DNA of 35,838 bases from Verrucomicrobiota bacterium (GTDB lineage Bacteria > Verrucomicrobiota > Verrucomicrobiia > CAIQCK01). Shown piece by piece: positions 1 to 7,132 of this stretch. Numbering within the stretch: the first letter of the stretch is position 1; every line of letters starts with the position of its first letter. The stretch spans positions 1 through 35,838 of the forward strand of contig JACRKA010000055.1 in NCBI GenBank assembly GCA_016219905.1, given 5' to 3'. Position numbers and translations under genes: made by a program. The notes under the pieces are model-generated. The model did not search any database, was not told the origin of the DNA, and saw only the letters and a list, made by a program, of their open reading frames with translations.

Positions 1-244
1 GCACTCGATCCGCGTGCGCACCTTTGAGCGCGGTGTCGAGGGCGAGACCCTCGCCTGCGGCACCGGCGTCTGCGCCAGCGCCATCATTGCGCGCCTGGCC
101 GGCAAGGCTGAGCCGCCCGTGAAAGTCCGCGTGCAGGGCGGCGACACGCTCCAAGTGGATTTCAAAGTGGATGGCCGCGAGGTCCGCGACGTGACGCTCA
201 AAGGCCCGGCCGATTTCGTGTTCGAAGGCACCATCAACATCTAA
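1..244 (+). CDS. dapF: Diaminopimelate epimerase, C-terminal part (5' end cut by window)
   Basis: DapF converts LL-diaminopimelate to meso-diaminopimelate in the cytoplasm, for lysine and peptidoglycan. Only the last 80 or so residues are present; the frame is already open at base 2 and ends at TAA 242-244. The family signature around the second catalytic cysteine is plain: VRTFERGVEGETLACGTG, followed by VCASA. The rest (VQGGDTLQVDF, then VTLKGPADFVFEGTI) matches the normal C-terminus of the family, so the gene is not truncated at this end. The stop is 8 bases before dapA, and the dapA ribosome site overlaps the end of dapF, so the two are co-transcribed. An internal GTG at base 14 is not a real start; the gene continues upstream of the window. 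Confidence 0.95.
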   Translation, partial: HSIRVRTFERGVEGETLACGTGVCASAIIARLAGKAEPPVKVRVQGGDTLQVDFKVDGREVRDVTLKGPADFVFEGTINI

Positions 245-252
245 GGAGCTTT

Positions 253-1128
253 ATGTTTTCTGGCGCATACACCGCGATCGTCACTCCCTTCCGCAACGGC
301 AAGGTGGACGAGAAAAAACTCGCCTCGCTCGTCGAGTCGCAGATCAGGGCGGGCATTGACGGCCTCGTGCCCGTCGGCACCACCGGCGAATCGCCGACGC
401 TCGGCTACGACGAGCACACCCGCGTCATCCAGGTCGTCGTGAAAGCCGCCAAAGGCCGCTGCAAGGTCATCGCCGGCACCGGCTCCAACTGCACCGACGA
501 GGCGATCATGCTGACGCGGCAAGCCGAGAAAGCCGGCGCGGACGCGACATTGCAGGTCAATCCCTACTACAACAAGCCGACGCAGGAAGGCCTGTTCCGG
601 CATTTCAGCGCCGTCGCGAAAGCGACGAAGCTGCCGGTGATCCTCTACAACATCCCCGGCCGCACCGGCGTGGACTGCACCGCCGAGACCGTCGCGCGGC
701 TCGTCGAGGCGAACAAGAACATCGTCGGCATGAAAGAAGCCAGCGGTTCCTGCGACCGCGTCGCGCAACTCAAAGCGCTCTGTGGCGACCGGCTGACGGT
801 GCTCAGCGGCGACGATTCGCTGACGCTGCCGTTCATGTCGGTCGGCGCCGAGGGCGTCATCAGCGTCGCGTCGAACATCATCCCGGCGGAGGTGGCGTTG
901 ATGGTGCAGGCGTTCCTCAATGACAACGTGAAGGTGGCCGCCGCAATCCACGCGAAATACGTCGCGCTGTTCAAAGACCTCTTCATCGAGACCAACCCCA
1001 TCCCGGTCAAGACCGCGATGGCGATGATGGGCCAGATCAGGGAAGAGTTCCGACTGCCGCTCTGCCCGATGGGCGACAAGAACAAAGCGGTGCTGAAAGC
1101 CACGCTCCAGAAAGTGGGGTTGCTGTGA
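253..1128 (+). CDS. dapA: 4-hydroxy-tetrahydrodipicolinate synthase
   Basis: DapA condenses pyruvate with aspartate semialdehyde, the first committed step toward diaminopimelate. The 291-residue product has the family's usual length and is a cytoplasmic TIM barrel. Visible landmarks are GTTGESPTL at 42-50 (Thr44), the tyrosine pair at 105-106 (Tyr106 of the proton relay), YNIPGRTG at 132-139 (Tyr132) and the Schiff-base lysine Lys161 in GMKEASG. All expected catalytic residues are therefore present. The ATG at 253 follows an AAGGAG ribosome site (243-248) at a good distance. It lies in a dapF-dapA-dapB string: 8 bases after dapF and overlapping dapB by 4 bases (GTGA), which implies translational coupling. 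Confidence 0.97.
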   Translation: MFSGAYTAIVTPFRNGKVDEKKLASLVESQIRAGIDGLVPVGTTGESPTLGYDEHTRVIQVVVKAAKGRCKVIAGTGSNCTDEAIMLTRQAEKAGADATLQVNPYYNKPTQEGLFRHFSAVAKATKLPVILYNIPGRTGVDCTAETVARLVEANKNIVGMKEASGSCDRVAQLKALCGDRLTVLSGDDSLTLPFMSVGAEGVISVASNIIPAEVALMVQAFLNDNVKVAAAIHAKYVALFKDLFIETNPIPVKTAMAMMGQIREEFRLPLCPMGDKNKAVLKATLQKVGLL

Positions 1129-1862
1129 TCAAACTCGTTGTCAACGGCTCCAAAGGCCGCATGGGCCAGGCGATCATCGCCCTGGCGAAACAAGACGCGG
1201 ACTTCCAGCTCGCCGGCGAGGTGGACCTCGGCGACGACATCCGCGCCGCCGCCGCGAAGGCCGACGTCATCATAGACTTCAGCCTCCACGGCGCGACGCT
1301 CGGCGTGGCCCAGGCCGCCGCGAAGAACAAGAAACCGCTCGTCATCGGCACCACCGGCCACACCCCCGAAGCGAAGAAGGCCGTCGCGGACGCCTTGCGC
1401 GGCATCCCGGTCGTCTGGGCTGCGAACTACTCCACCGGCGTCAACACGCTCTTCTACATCACGCGCAAGGTCGCGGAGATCCTCGGCCCCGGCTTCGACC
1501 AGGAAATCGTCGAGATGCATCACCGGCTGAAGAAAGACGCGCCGAGCGGCACCGCCGAGCGGCTCGCCCAAATCCTCGCTGAGGTGAAACAGAAACAGCT
1601 CGCCGAACTCGCCCGCCACGGCCGCCACGGCATCGTTGGCGAACGCACCCGCGACGAGATCGGCATCCACGCCGTCCGCGGCGGCGACGTCGTCGGCGAT
1701 CACACGGTCATCTTTGCCGCGCCCGGCGAGCGTGTGGAGTTGGCGCACAAAGCTTCCAGCCGCGAGACGTTCGCGCGCGGCTCGCTGCGCGCCGCCAAAT
1801 GGCTCATCGGCAAGCCCGCCGGCCTCTACGACATGCAGGATGTGCTGGGGCTGAAAGATTGA
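1125..1862 (+). CDS. dapB: 4-hydroxy-tetrahydrodipicolinate reductase
   Basis: DapB reduces the DapA product with NAD(P)H to tetrahydrodipicolinate, the substrate of DapL. The 245-residue protein has an N-terminal nucleotide-binding motif NGSKGRMG (7-14), the GTTGHT loop, and the catalytic/substrate block HHRLKKDAPSGTA starting at His132, with His133 and Lys136 as the expected catalytic pair. It ends in the usual GLYDMQDVLGL. The start is GTG at 1125, overlapping the dapA stop (GTGA, bases 1125-1128); the next in-frame starts would cut into the Rossmann motif. The following gene, folK, is separated by a 102-base gap filled by a hairpin repeat. Confidence 0.97.
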   Translation: MIKLVVNGSKGRMGQAIIALAKQDADFQLAGEVDLGDDIRAAAAKADVIIDFSLHGATLGVAQAAAKNKKPLVIGTTGHTPEAKKAVADALRGIPVVWAANYSTGVNTLFYITRKVAEILGPGFDQEIVEMHHRLKKDAPSGTAERLAQILAEVKQKQLAELARHGRHGIVGERTRDEIGIHAVRGGDVVGDHTVIFAAPGERVELAHKASSRETFARGSLRAAKWLIGKPAGLYDMQDVLGLKD

Positions 1863-1866
1863 ACCA

Positions 1867-1960
1867 TTGGAGTAATGGAGTGTTGGAGTGATGGAGTATT
1901 GGGCAATGGATGCGCATCTTCTCCACATGACTCCAATACTCCAAAACTCCATTACTCCAT
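1867..1960. repeat. Imperfect inverted repeat of GGAGTAATGGAGT type between dapB and folK
   Basis: The left arm (about 1867-1897) is built from short GGAGT units spaced by ATG/TTG/GTG-like triplets: GGAGTAATGGAGTGTTGGAG. The right arm (about 1929-1960) is its near reverse complement, ACTCCATTACTCCAT at its end. About 30 bases pair with a few mismatches around a 31-base loop. It fills the whole dapB-folK gap and has no T run, so it is not an ordinary terminator. The arms also consist of quasi-direct repeats of GGAGTnnTG. I recall similar elements scattered in other Verrucomicrobia genomes, but that is memory and not a search. Confidence 0.8.
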
Positions 1961-1964
1961 CGTC

Positions 1965-2462
1965 ATGAAAGCCGGCATTGCCATCGGATCGGACTTGGGC
2001 GATCGGCTGGAGCATCTGAAGCAGTCGCGGGATTTCCTCCGCACCCTCAGCGATGACGGTTGGCTGCTCGCCGCGCCGGTCTATGAGACCTCGCCGGTTG
2101 ACTGTCCGCCCGGCACGCCGGCGTTCCTCAATACCGTGGTCGAGATCGAGTCTTCCCTGCCGCCGGATGAACTGCTGCGCCGGCTGTTGCAGTTCGAAGA
2201 GACGCACGGGCGGCCCAACGTCCACGGGCGAAACACGCCGCGCACGGTGGACTTGGATGTCCTTTATTTCGGCGACCTGATGATGAAGGAAGGGATGGTC
2301 ACGCTCCCGCATCCGCGGATGCATGAGCGCCGGTTCGTGCTCCGGCCGCTCGCAGACATCCGGCCGGAGCTGGTGGTGCCGGGGCTGGACAGGACGGTGC
2401 GCCAACTTCTGGCTTCGTTGGGCGACGCGCAGCCGGTAAGGTTGCTCGCGAAGGATTGGTGA
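1965..2462 (+). CDS. folK: 2-amino-4-hydroxy-6-hydroxymethyldihydropteridine diphosphokinase
   Basis: FolK (HPPK) transfers pyrophosphate from ATP to the pterin precursor of folate. The 165-residue product is the usual size for a single-domain HPPK. It shows the N-terminal IAIGSDLGDR (GSNLGD in most members, so Asn to Asp here), ETSPVDCPPGTPAFLNTV, the pterin/ATP-site block GRNTPRTVDLDVL and the C-terminal LPHPRMHERRFVLRPLADI. The frame is open further upstream to 1875, but that stretch encodes only the inverted repeat and resembles no protein, so I start at ATG 1965. No clear ribosome site precedes this ATG: the upstream bases are the right arm of the repeat. folK may therefore depend on read-through or an unusual initiation context. 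Confidence 0.93.
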   Translation: MKAGIAIGSDLGDRLEHLKQSRDFLRTLSDDGWLLAAPVYETSPVDCPPGTPAFLNTVVEIESSLPPDELLRRLLQFEETHGRPNVHGRNTPRTVDLDVLYFGDLMMKEGMVTLPHPRMHERRFVLRPLADIRPELVVPGLDRTVRQLLASLGDAQPVRLLAKDW

Positions 2463-2477
2463 TGAACTGGATGGGTT

Positions 2478-2549
2478 AACCGCGGATGACGCGGATTTCG
2501 CGGATGGCGGAAGACACTTTTATCCGCGCCATCCGCGTAATCCGCGGTT
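2478..2549. repeat. Inverted repeat of CCGCGGAT-nACGCGGAT type between folK and panB
   Basis: The left arm (2478-2509) starts AACCGCGGATGACGCGGAT and the right arm (2521-2549) ends ATCCGCGTAATCCGCGGTT, its reverse complement with small differences. Each arm carries repeats of GCGGAT. It occupies most of the 101-base folK-panB gap. Members of the same family occur at 13302-13329 and 13753-13829. There is no T tract after the stem, so a classical terminator is unlikely. Confidence 0.85.
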
Positions 2550-2563
2550 GAATCAGAAACATT

Positions 2564-3379
2564 ATGAGCGCCGTTTCGCCACGCAAGAAGATCACGACGG
2601 CGACGATCCGCGGCATGAAGGGCTGCGAGAAGATCGTCTCGCTGACGGCCTACGACTACGTCACCGCGAAGCTGGTGGACGAGGCCGGCGTGCATTTGAT
2701 CCTGGTGGGCGACTCGCTCGGCATGGTGGTGCTCGGCTACGAAAGCACGCTGCCGGTGACGATGGCGGACATGCTGCATCACACCGCCGCCGTCGCGCGC
2801 TCCAAGCCGAGGGCTTTGCTCATCGCCGACATGCCGTTCATGAGCTACCACCGCGGCGTGGACCAGGCGGTGAAGAACGCCGGCCGGTTCGTGCAGGAAG
2901 CCGGCGCGGAGGGCGTGAAGCTCGAAGGCGGCAGCCCGCGCATGGTGGAGAAGATCGCCGCCATCGTCGAGGCCGGCATTCCCGTGCTCGGCCACATCGG
3001 CCTGACGCCACAGAGCGTGCTGGAACTGGGCGGCTACAAGATTCAGGGCAAGACCGAGGCGACCGCCAAGCGGCTGCTGGACGAAGCGAAGCGGGTCGAG
3101 GCAGCCGGCGCGTTCGCGATGGTGCTGGAGTGCGTGCCGGCGGAGTTGGCGAAGACAATCAGCGAGTCGCTGCGCATCCCGACCATCGGCATCGGCGCCG
3201 GCCCGCACTGCGACGGGCAGATTCAGGTGATCAACGACCTCCTCGGCCTCGCGACGTGGCCGACGTTCAAACACGTGAAACGCTTTGCCTCCGTCGGCGA
3301 CGCGATGCGCACAGCCGTCGCCTCCTACCGCGACGAGGTGCAGAGCGGGAAGTTCCCCACCAAAGAGCAATCGTTCTGA
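2564..3379 (+). CDS. panB: 3-methyl-2-oxobutanoate hydroxymethyltransferase
   Basis: PanB makes ketopantoate from alpha-ketoisovalerate and methylene-tetrahydrofolate, the first step of pantothenate (CoA) synthesis. The 271-residue product spans the full family: VSLTAYDY near the N-terminus, the metal/substrate block LVGDSLGMVVLGYESTLPVT, VKLEGG, GHIGLTPQ, ECVPAEL with the expected catalytic Glu, and IGIGAGPHCDGQIQVINDLLG near the C-terminus. The ATG at 2564 is chosen because MSAVSPRKKITTATIRGMKG matches normal PanB N-termini; the ribosome site is weak, since the leader derives from the repeat. It follows folK in the same direction. Its pathway partner panC is about 3.8 kb downstream, and no panD is seen. 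Confidence 0.96.
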   Translation: MSAVSPRKKITTATIRGMKGCEKIVSLTAYDYVTAKLVDEAGVHLILVGDSLGMVVLGYESTLPVTMADMLHHTAAVARSKPRALLIADMPFMSYHRGVDQAVKNAGRFVQEAGAEGVKLEGGSPRMVEKIAAIVEAGIPVLGHIGLTPQSVLELGGYKIQGKTEATAKRLLDEAKRVEAAGAFAMVLECVPAELAKTISESLRIPTIGIGAGPHCDGQIQVINDLLGLATWPTFKHVKRFASVGDAMRTAVASYRDEVQSGKFPTKEQSF

Positions 3380-3393
3380 GTTGTGGCTGCGAT

Positions 3394-3422
3394 TTGCCAC
3401 CAGATGCCGGCAGATGTAAACT
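3394..3422 (+). promoter_or_regulatory. Candidate sigma70-type promoter for the ankyrin gene
   Basis: TTGCCA (3394-3399), a 17-base spacer and TAAACT (3417-3422) fit a -35/-10 pair. The predicted start of transcription near 3429 leaves a leader of about 37 bases containing the ribosome site AAAGGAG. It lies just after the panB stop. Prediction by eye only. Confidence 0.5.
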
Positions 3423-3465
3423 GATGCCGTCAGGGAGCCGAGTGTGAACCAAAGGAGCGTGGAAG

Positions 3466-4725
3466 GTGACCATGAGAGCGCCGACGGCACTAAGCGTTAT
3501 CGCGGTTGTTTTGGTGGGGGGGAGTTTGTGCCAGGCCGATCCCGCGAAAGAGATATGTGAGGCGGCTTTCTTTGGCAGGGATCCCAAGGTTGCGTCGCTC
3601 CTGAAGGCGGATCCCGGGCTGGCCAACGCCAAGGGCATGGCGGGGCAGACGCCACTGGCGCTGGCTGCGGAGAACGGCCACCAGCGGATCGTTGAGATGC
3701 TGCTGGCCCACAAGGCAGACCTGAATGCCCAGGACAGCGCGGGCTTCACGGCGCTTCACTTCGCGGTTTGGAAGGGGCGCAAGGTTATTGCCGAGTTGTT
3801 GATCGCCAAAGGCGCCGACATCAACGTCCGCGGGCCGGGCGGCAAGACACCCCTGCTGCTGGCCGTGCAGGAGAACGTCAGGGAAATGGTCGCGCTGTTA
3901 CTGGCCCACAAGGCAGACGTCACTGTTCCCGACAATCAGGGCGCCACGTCGCTGCTGTGGGCGGTCGAGCATGGGAAAAAGGACATGGCCGAACTGCTGG
4001 TTGCCCGCGGAGCCGATATCAACGGCAAGGACCGTCGAGGCAACACAGCGATCGGCGTGGCGTTGGCTGGCGGCAAGAAAGAAATGGCGGATTGGCTGCT
4101 CGCGAAAGGCGCGAAGCCCGACATCTTCCAAGCGGCTCAACTGGGCGGATCGGAGCTGGTCTCGGGCATCCTCGCCGGGGATGCTGCGCTCGCGAATGCG
4201 CGGACGCAAAAGGGATCGGCGCCATTGCACATCGCCGCCTTCGCAGGCCGGAAAGAGGTGGTTGAACTCCTGCTGGCGCGCGGGGCAGAGGTGGACGCAA
4301 AGACACCGCTGGGGCAGACACCGCTGCATTTCGCGGCACAGGCGGGTCGCAAGGAGGTTGCAGGTCTGTTGCTGGACCACAAGGCGACGCTGAACGCCCG
4401 GACAGAGTTTGGCCCCATGCCGATGGCTTATGCCGGCAAGAGAGGGTGGACGCCGCTTCACACGGCCGCATCCAACGGTCAGAAAGAAGTGGCCGAGTTG
4501 CTGCTCTCACGCGGGGCCGAGGTGAACGCACGCACCGAGTGGAGCGCGACGCCGTTGCACCTCGCCGCGGTGGAAGGCCATCGTGCAGTGGTGGAGTTGC
4601 TGCTGGCCAACAAAGCGGACGTGAACGCAAAGTCGCGGCTCGGCCTGACTCCGCTGGTGGTCGCCAGGCAAAAGGGGAAGAAAGAGGTCTGCGACTTGCT
4701 GCGGCAGCACGGCGGGATAGAGTAA
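3466..4725 (+). CDS. Secreted ankyrin-repeat protein
   Basis: An exported protein made almost entirely of 33-residue ankyrin repeats, a protein-binding scaffold without a catalytic motif. The N-terminus has a signal peptide (hydrophobic ALSVIAVVLVGGS, likely cleavage after CQA). The rest holds about nine canonical repeats with G-TPLH-A-G--EVAELLL--GA-VNA, for example GWTPLHTAASNGQKEVAELL, plus degenerate units at the start and in the middle (around DIFQAAQLGGSELVSGILAG). One repeat carries an insertion ending FGPMPMAYAGKR. The start may be GTG 3466 (after AAAGGAG at 3451-3457) or ATG 3472; both give the same signal peptide. It appears to have its own promoter. It converges on dapL, 49 bases away. 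Target and role are unknown. Confidence 0.88.
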   Translation: MTMRAPTALSVIAVVLVGGSLCQADPAKEICEAAFFGRDPKVASLLKADPGLANAKGMAGQTPLALAAENGHQRIVEMLLAHKADLNAQDSAGFTALHFAVWKGRKVIAELLIAKGADINVRGPGGKTPLLLAVQENVREMVALLLAHKADVTVPDNQGATSLLWAVEHGKKDMAELLVARGADINGKDRRGNTAIGVALAGGKKEMADWLLAKGAKPDIFQAAQLGGSELVSGILAGDAALANARTQKGSAPLHIAAFAGRKEVVELLLARGAEVDAKTPLGQTPLHFAAQAGRKEVAGLLLDHKATLNARTEFGPMPMAYAGKRGWTPLHTAASNGQKEVAELLLSRGAEVNARTEWSATPLHLAAVEGHRAVVELLLANKADVNAKSRLGLTPLVVARQKGKKEVCDLLRQHGGIE

Positions 4726-4774
4726 GGCCGCGAACACACTCGCTTCCCTCACCTTCGCGCAAGAGGCGCCTCGC

Positions 4775-6037
4775 TCAAAACTCCAGCTTCACATCGCCAA
4801 GCCGTTTCTCGATCTCGCCGACCACGCGCGCCTCGTCGGCCGCGCCTTTGGCGATGAAGGTGACGCTCCAGCGGACGTAGGCGCCGGCGTCATCCCACGG
4901 GACGGTCGAGATGAGCTTTTCGGTGATGAGCCACTGGCTGAAGTCCTCGGCTTTCGCGAACTCCACGGCATTGCCGCCGACCACGGCGCGTTTCGGGCAG
5001 CGTGTGTAGAGGAAGAACGAACCTTTCGGTTTCTTCGCTTTGAAGCCGAATCTATTCAGCACGCGCACGAGGCGGTTCATCCGGCGGGAGTATTTCGCGG
5101 CAATCTTCTCGGTGATCTCCGGGTGGTCGAGCGAGACAGCGCAGGCTTTCTGGATGGCGAGGAACTGGCCGCTGTCGGTGTTGTCCTTCACGTCGCCGTA
5201 GGCTTTCACGATGAGCGGGTTGCCGACGACAAAGCCGAGCCGCCATCCGGTCATGTTGAAACCTTTGCTCAGCGAGTGCAGTTCGACGCCGACGTCCTTC
5301 GCGCCGGGCGTGGCGAGGAACGAGAGCGGGCGCGCCGGTTCGCCGCCTTTGCCTTTGAACACCAGCGCGGCGTAGGCGGCGTCGTGGATGACGATGAGGT
5401 TGTTGGCTTTGGCGAATGCGACGACCTTCACGAAGAACTCCGGCGTGGCGCTCGCGCCGGTCGGGTTGTTCGGGTAGTTGATGACCAGCGTCTTGGCGCG
5501 ACGCAGCACGTCGGCGGGGATGCTGTCGAGGTCGGGCAGGAAGTTGTTCTCCGCCGTCAACGGCAGGTTATGGACCTCGCCGCCGAGGTATTTCGAGTGC
5601 GTGCCGAACACGGGATAGCCCGGCACGGTCATCAGCGCGACATCGCCGGGGTTGATGAAGCAGGCCGGCAAGATCGAGAGCGCGGCTTTGCTCCCGATGC
5701 TGTGGATGACTTCTTTGTCAGGATCAATTCCCGCGACGCCGCAGACGCGTTCCATCCAACGCGCGGCGGCTTGACGGAACTCCGGCCCGCCGTTGTCGGC
5801 GTAGCCGCGGTTCTCCGGTTTGCGCGCCTCGGCGCAGAGCGTTTTCACCGACAGCGGAAACGCCATCTCGTCCGGCTCGCCGACGCCGAGGTCGAGCAGT
5901 TCGACGCCGGGATGGGCGGCGGTGGCGGCGCGTTTGGCGCGTTTGATTTTCTCGAACTTGTATATGGCGGTGCTTTTGCCGTAGTTGGCGCCTCCGATGC
6001 GTTCGGCAAAAAGGTTCTGGATGTAGGATTCGCTCAT
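4775..6037 (-). CDS. dapL: LL-diaminopimelate aminotransferase
   Basis: DapL makes LL-diaminopimelate from tetrahydrodipicolinate in one PLP-dependent step with glutamate, replacing DapD, DapC and DapE. The 420-residue length fits DapL. It is a fold-type I aminotransferase: LDLGVGEPDE near 48-57, ENRGYADNGG (75-84), VINYPNNPTG (185-194), the Asp-Tyr pair in HDAAYAAL (218-225) and the PLP lysine Lys258 in SLSKGFNMTGWRLGF. ENRGYADNGG and the long N-terminal IGGANYGKSTAIYKFEKI are typical of DapL rather than of aspartate aminotransferases. The ATG at 6037 begins MSESYIQNLF; no strong ribosome site is seen. It is on the opposite strand to dapF-dapA-dapB, yet within 5 kb of them, so all dedicated steps from DapA to meso-DAP are nearby. 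Confidence 0.94.
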   Translation of the reverse strand: MSESYIQNLFAERIGGANYGKSTAIYKFEKIKRAKRAATAAHPGVELLDLGVGEPDEMAFPLSVKTLCAEARKPENRGYADNGGPEFRQAAARWMERVCGVAGIDPDKEVIHSIGSKAALSILPACFINPGDVALMTVPGYPVFGTHSKYLGGEVHNLPLTAENNFLPDLDSIPADVLRRAKTLVINYPNNPTGASATPEFFVKVVAFAKANNLIVIHDAAYAALVFKGKGGEPARPLSFLATPGAKDVGVELHSLSKGFNMTGWRLGFVVGNPLIVKAYGDVKDNTDSGQFLAIQKACAVSLDHPEITEKIAAKYSRRMNRLVRVLNRFGFKAKKPKGSFFLYTRCPKRAVVGGNAVEFAKAEDFSQWLITEKLISTVPWDDAGAYVRWSVTFIAKGAADEARVVGEIEKRLGDVKLEF

Positions 6038-6071
6038 GTCAAAATTGTGTTTGGAAAACTGAGGCGCGGAG

Positions 6072-6099
6072 ATTATCGCCGCGGCGAGGCTGATGCAAG
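6072..6099 (-). promoter_or_regulatory. Candidate promoter for dapL
   Basis: Read on the minus strand, CTTGCA (6099-6094), a 16-base spacer and GATAAT (6077-6072) resemble a -35/-10 pair. Transcription would begin near 6065, about 28 bases before the dapL ATG. It faces away from the candidate promoter at 6126-6153. Prediction by eye. Confidence 0.45.
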
Positions 6100-6125
6100 C
6101 GCGGTCCGGCGGCGAGTTTCTGCCC

Positions 6126-6153
6126 TTGCCAAGGGACCGAAAGCCGATAGACT
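6126..6153 (+). promoter_or_regulatory. Candidate promoter for the lipoprotein gene
   Basis: TTGCCA (6126-6131), a 16-base spacer and TAGACT (6148-6153) form a plausible -35/-10 pair about 33 bases upstream of the ATG at 6187. The same TTGCCA -35 box is seen before the ankyrin gene. Prediction by eye. Confidence 0.45.
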
Positions 6154-6186
6154 GCCGTCGAGGTCAACCAAGTCACGGAGCACGCC

Positions 6187-6993
6187 ATGATGAATGCAGG
6201 ATTCCTATCCGCCACACGCTTCTATTGGAAATCAGTTGGGGTCGCTGTTCTATGCTGGACACCTTGCTGCTTTCTGGTCGGCTGCGCCTCATATGTGACA
6301 CCCGGAGGTGGCGCAGACCTCACAGTGCTGGGGGTTCCGAAGTCCACGCGCATCGGCCAGACCGACGTGAGCATTTACACGGCTCTTGAGAAGAAACCCC
6401 TGGCGGCGCTTCCGACCGGTCTTGCCGTGGTTCGCGTGCAAGCGCCCGGCTACCGATTCAGTCACGGCCAAGGCCGTTACGCCGTCGTCACCACGAGGGA
6501 CGTGGAGAAGGAAGAGCAGATTGCGCGGCTTCAGAAGCTGCCCATGATCGCCGGCGTCGCTCCGGTCAATCGCCTGCTGTTGACCGACCGGCTGGATTCC
6601 GATGAGCAGCTTCGTCAGGCGGCAGCGAAGTTGCACGCCGACATGACGTTGATTTACACGTTTGAAACCCAGTTCTATGTGCAAGACATGGCCCGGCCGC
6701 TGACGGTCATCTCGCTCGGGCTTTCCCCAAACAAGAAGGCCCGCATTGTGACAACGGCTTCCGCCGTCCTGATGGACACCCGCAACGGCTACATTTACGG
6801 CGTCCTCGAAGCAACCGAGGAACACAACGCCATCACCAACGCTTGGAGCAGCGAGGACGCGATCGAGGCTTCCCGACGCCAGACCGAATCACGCGCCTTC
6901 GAAAAGCTGGTCGGTGAATTTGAAAAAATGTGGAAGGGCGTTCTCCAGCGGGTTCCAGCACAGCCGGTCTCAGCTCGTCCTCCTCAGCCTTAG
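6187..6993 (+). CDS. Putative lipoprotein of unknown function
   Basis: I do not recognise a named family. The 268-residue product starts with a hydrophobic segment (VGVAVLCWTPCCFLVGC) ending in a lipobox with Cys33 as the probable lipidated residue, so it should be a membrane-anchored lipoprotein. After that come a beta-rich region (VLGVPKSTRIGQTDVSIYTA, then LAVVRVQAPGYRF), a middle region with an ADMTLIYTFETQF strand, and a C-terminal helix ending in a proline-rich tail (PAQPVSARPPQP). The ATG pair at 6187/6190 follows GGAG (6177-6180). It is transcribed divergently from dapL and separated from panC by about 140 bases. No catalytic motif is evident. The regular strand-helix pattern and codon use support a real gene. 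Confidence 0.75.
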   Translation: MMNAGFLSATRFYWKSVGVAVLCWTPCCFLVGCASYVTPGGGADLTVLGVPKSTRIGQTDVSIYTALEKKPLAALPTGLAVVRVQAPGYRFSHGQGRYAVVTTRDVEKEEQIARLQKLPMIAGVAPVNRLLLTDRLDSDEQLRQAAAKLHADMTLIYTFETQFYVQDMARPLTVISLGLSPNKKARIVTTASAVLMDTRNGYIYGVLEATEEHNAITNAWSSEDAIEASRRQTESRAFEKLVGEFEKMWKGVLQRVPAQPVSARPPQP

Positions 6994-7097
6994 CCAGTCG
7001 GTTCCTTCTTTTCGGCGGCTTGGCTACCTTCCGCAATCACGTCGCCCTATTTCTTTGGCGCGAGCAAAAGGTCGGTGGGGGTTTCTCTGATTCAGGC

Positions 7098-7126
7098 ATG
7101 ACTTCCCCCCTGTGGCTTTGTATTGT
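7098..7126 (+). promoter_or_regulatory. Weak candidate promoter directly before panC
   Basis: ATGACT (7098-7103), a 17-base spacer and TATTGT (7121-7126) are each 4/6 matches to the sigma70 boxes. Transcription would begin at about 7132-7133, right on the GTG I propose as the panC start, which has no ribosome site. Weak evidence. Confidence 0.25.
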
Positions 7127-7132
7127 CGCAGC

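Noticed and set aside
2548-3447. Long plus-strand frame overlapping panB
   Set aside because: It is panB read in another frame, with an Arg/Gly-rich translation. PanB itself has every family motif.
4763-4772. Palindrome GAGGCGCCTC between the ankyrin gene and dapL as a terminator
   Set aside because: Only a 10-base palindrome without a loop or T run; not enough for a terminator call.
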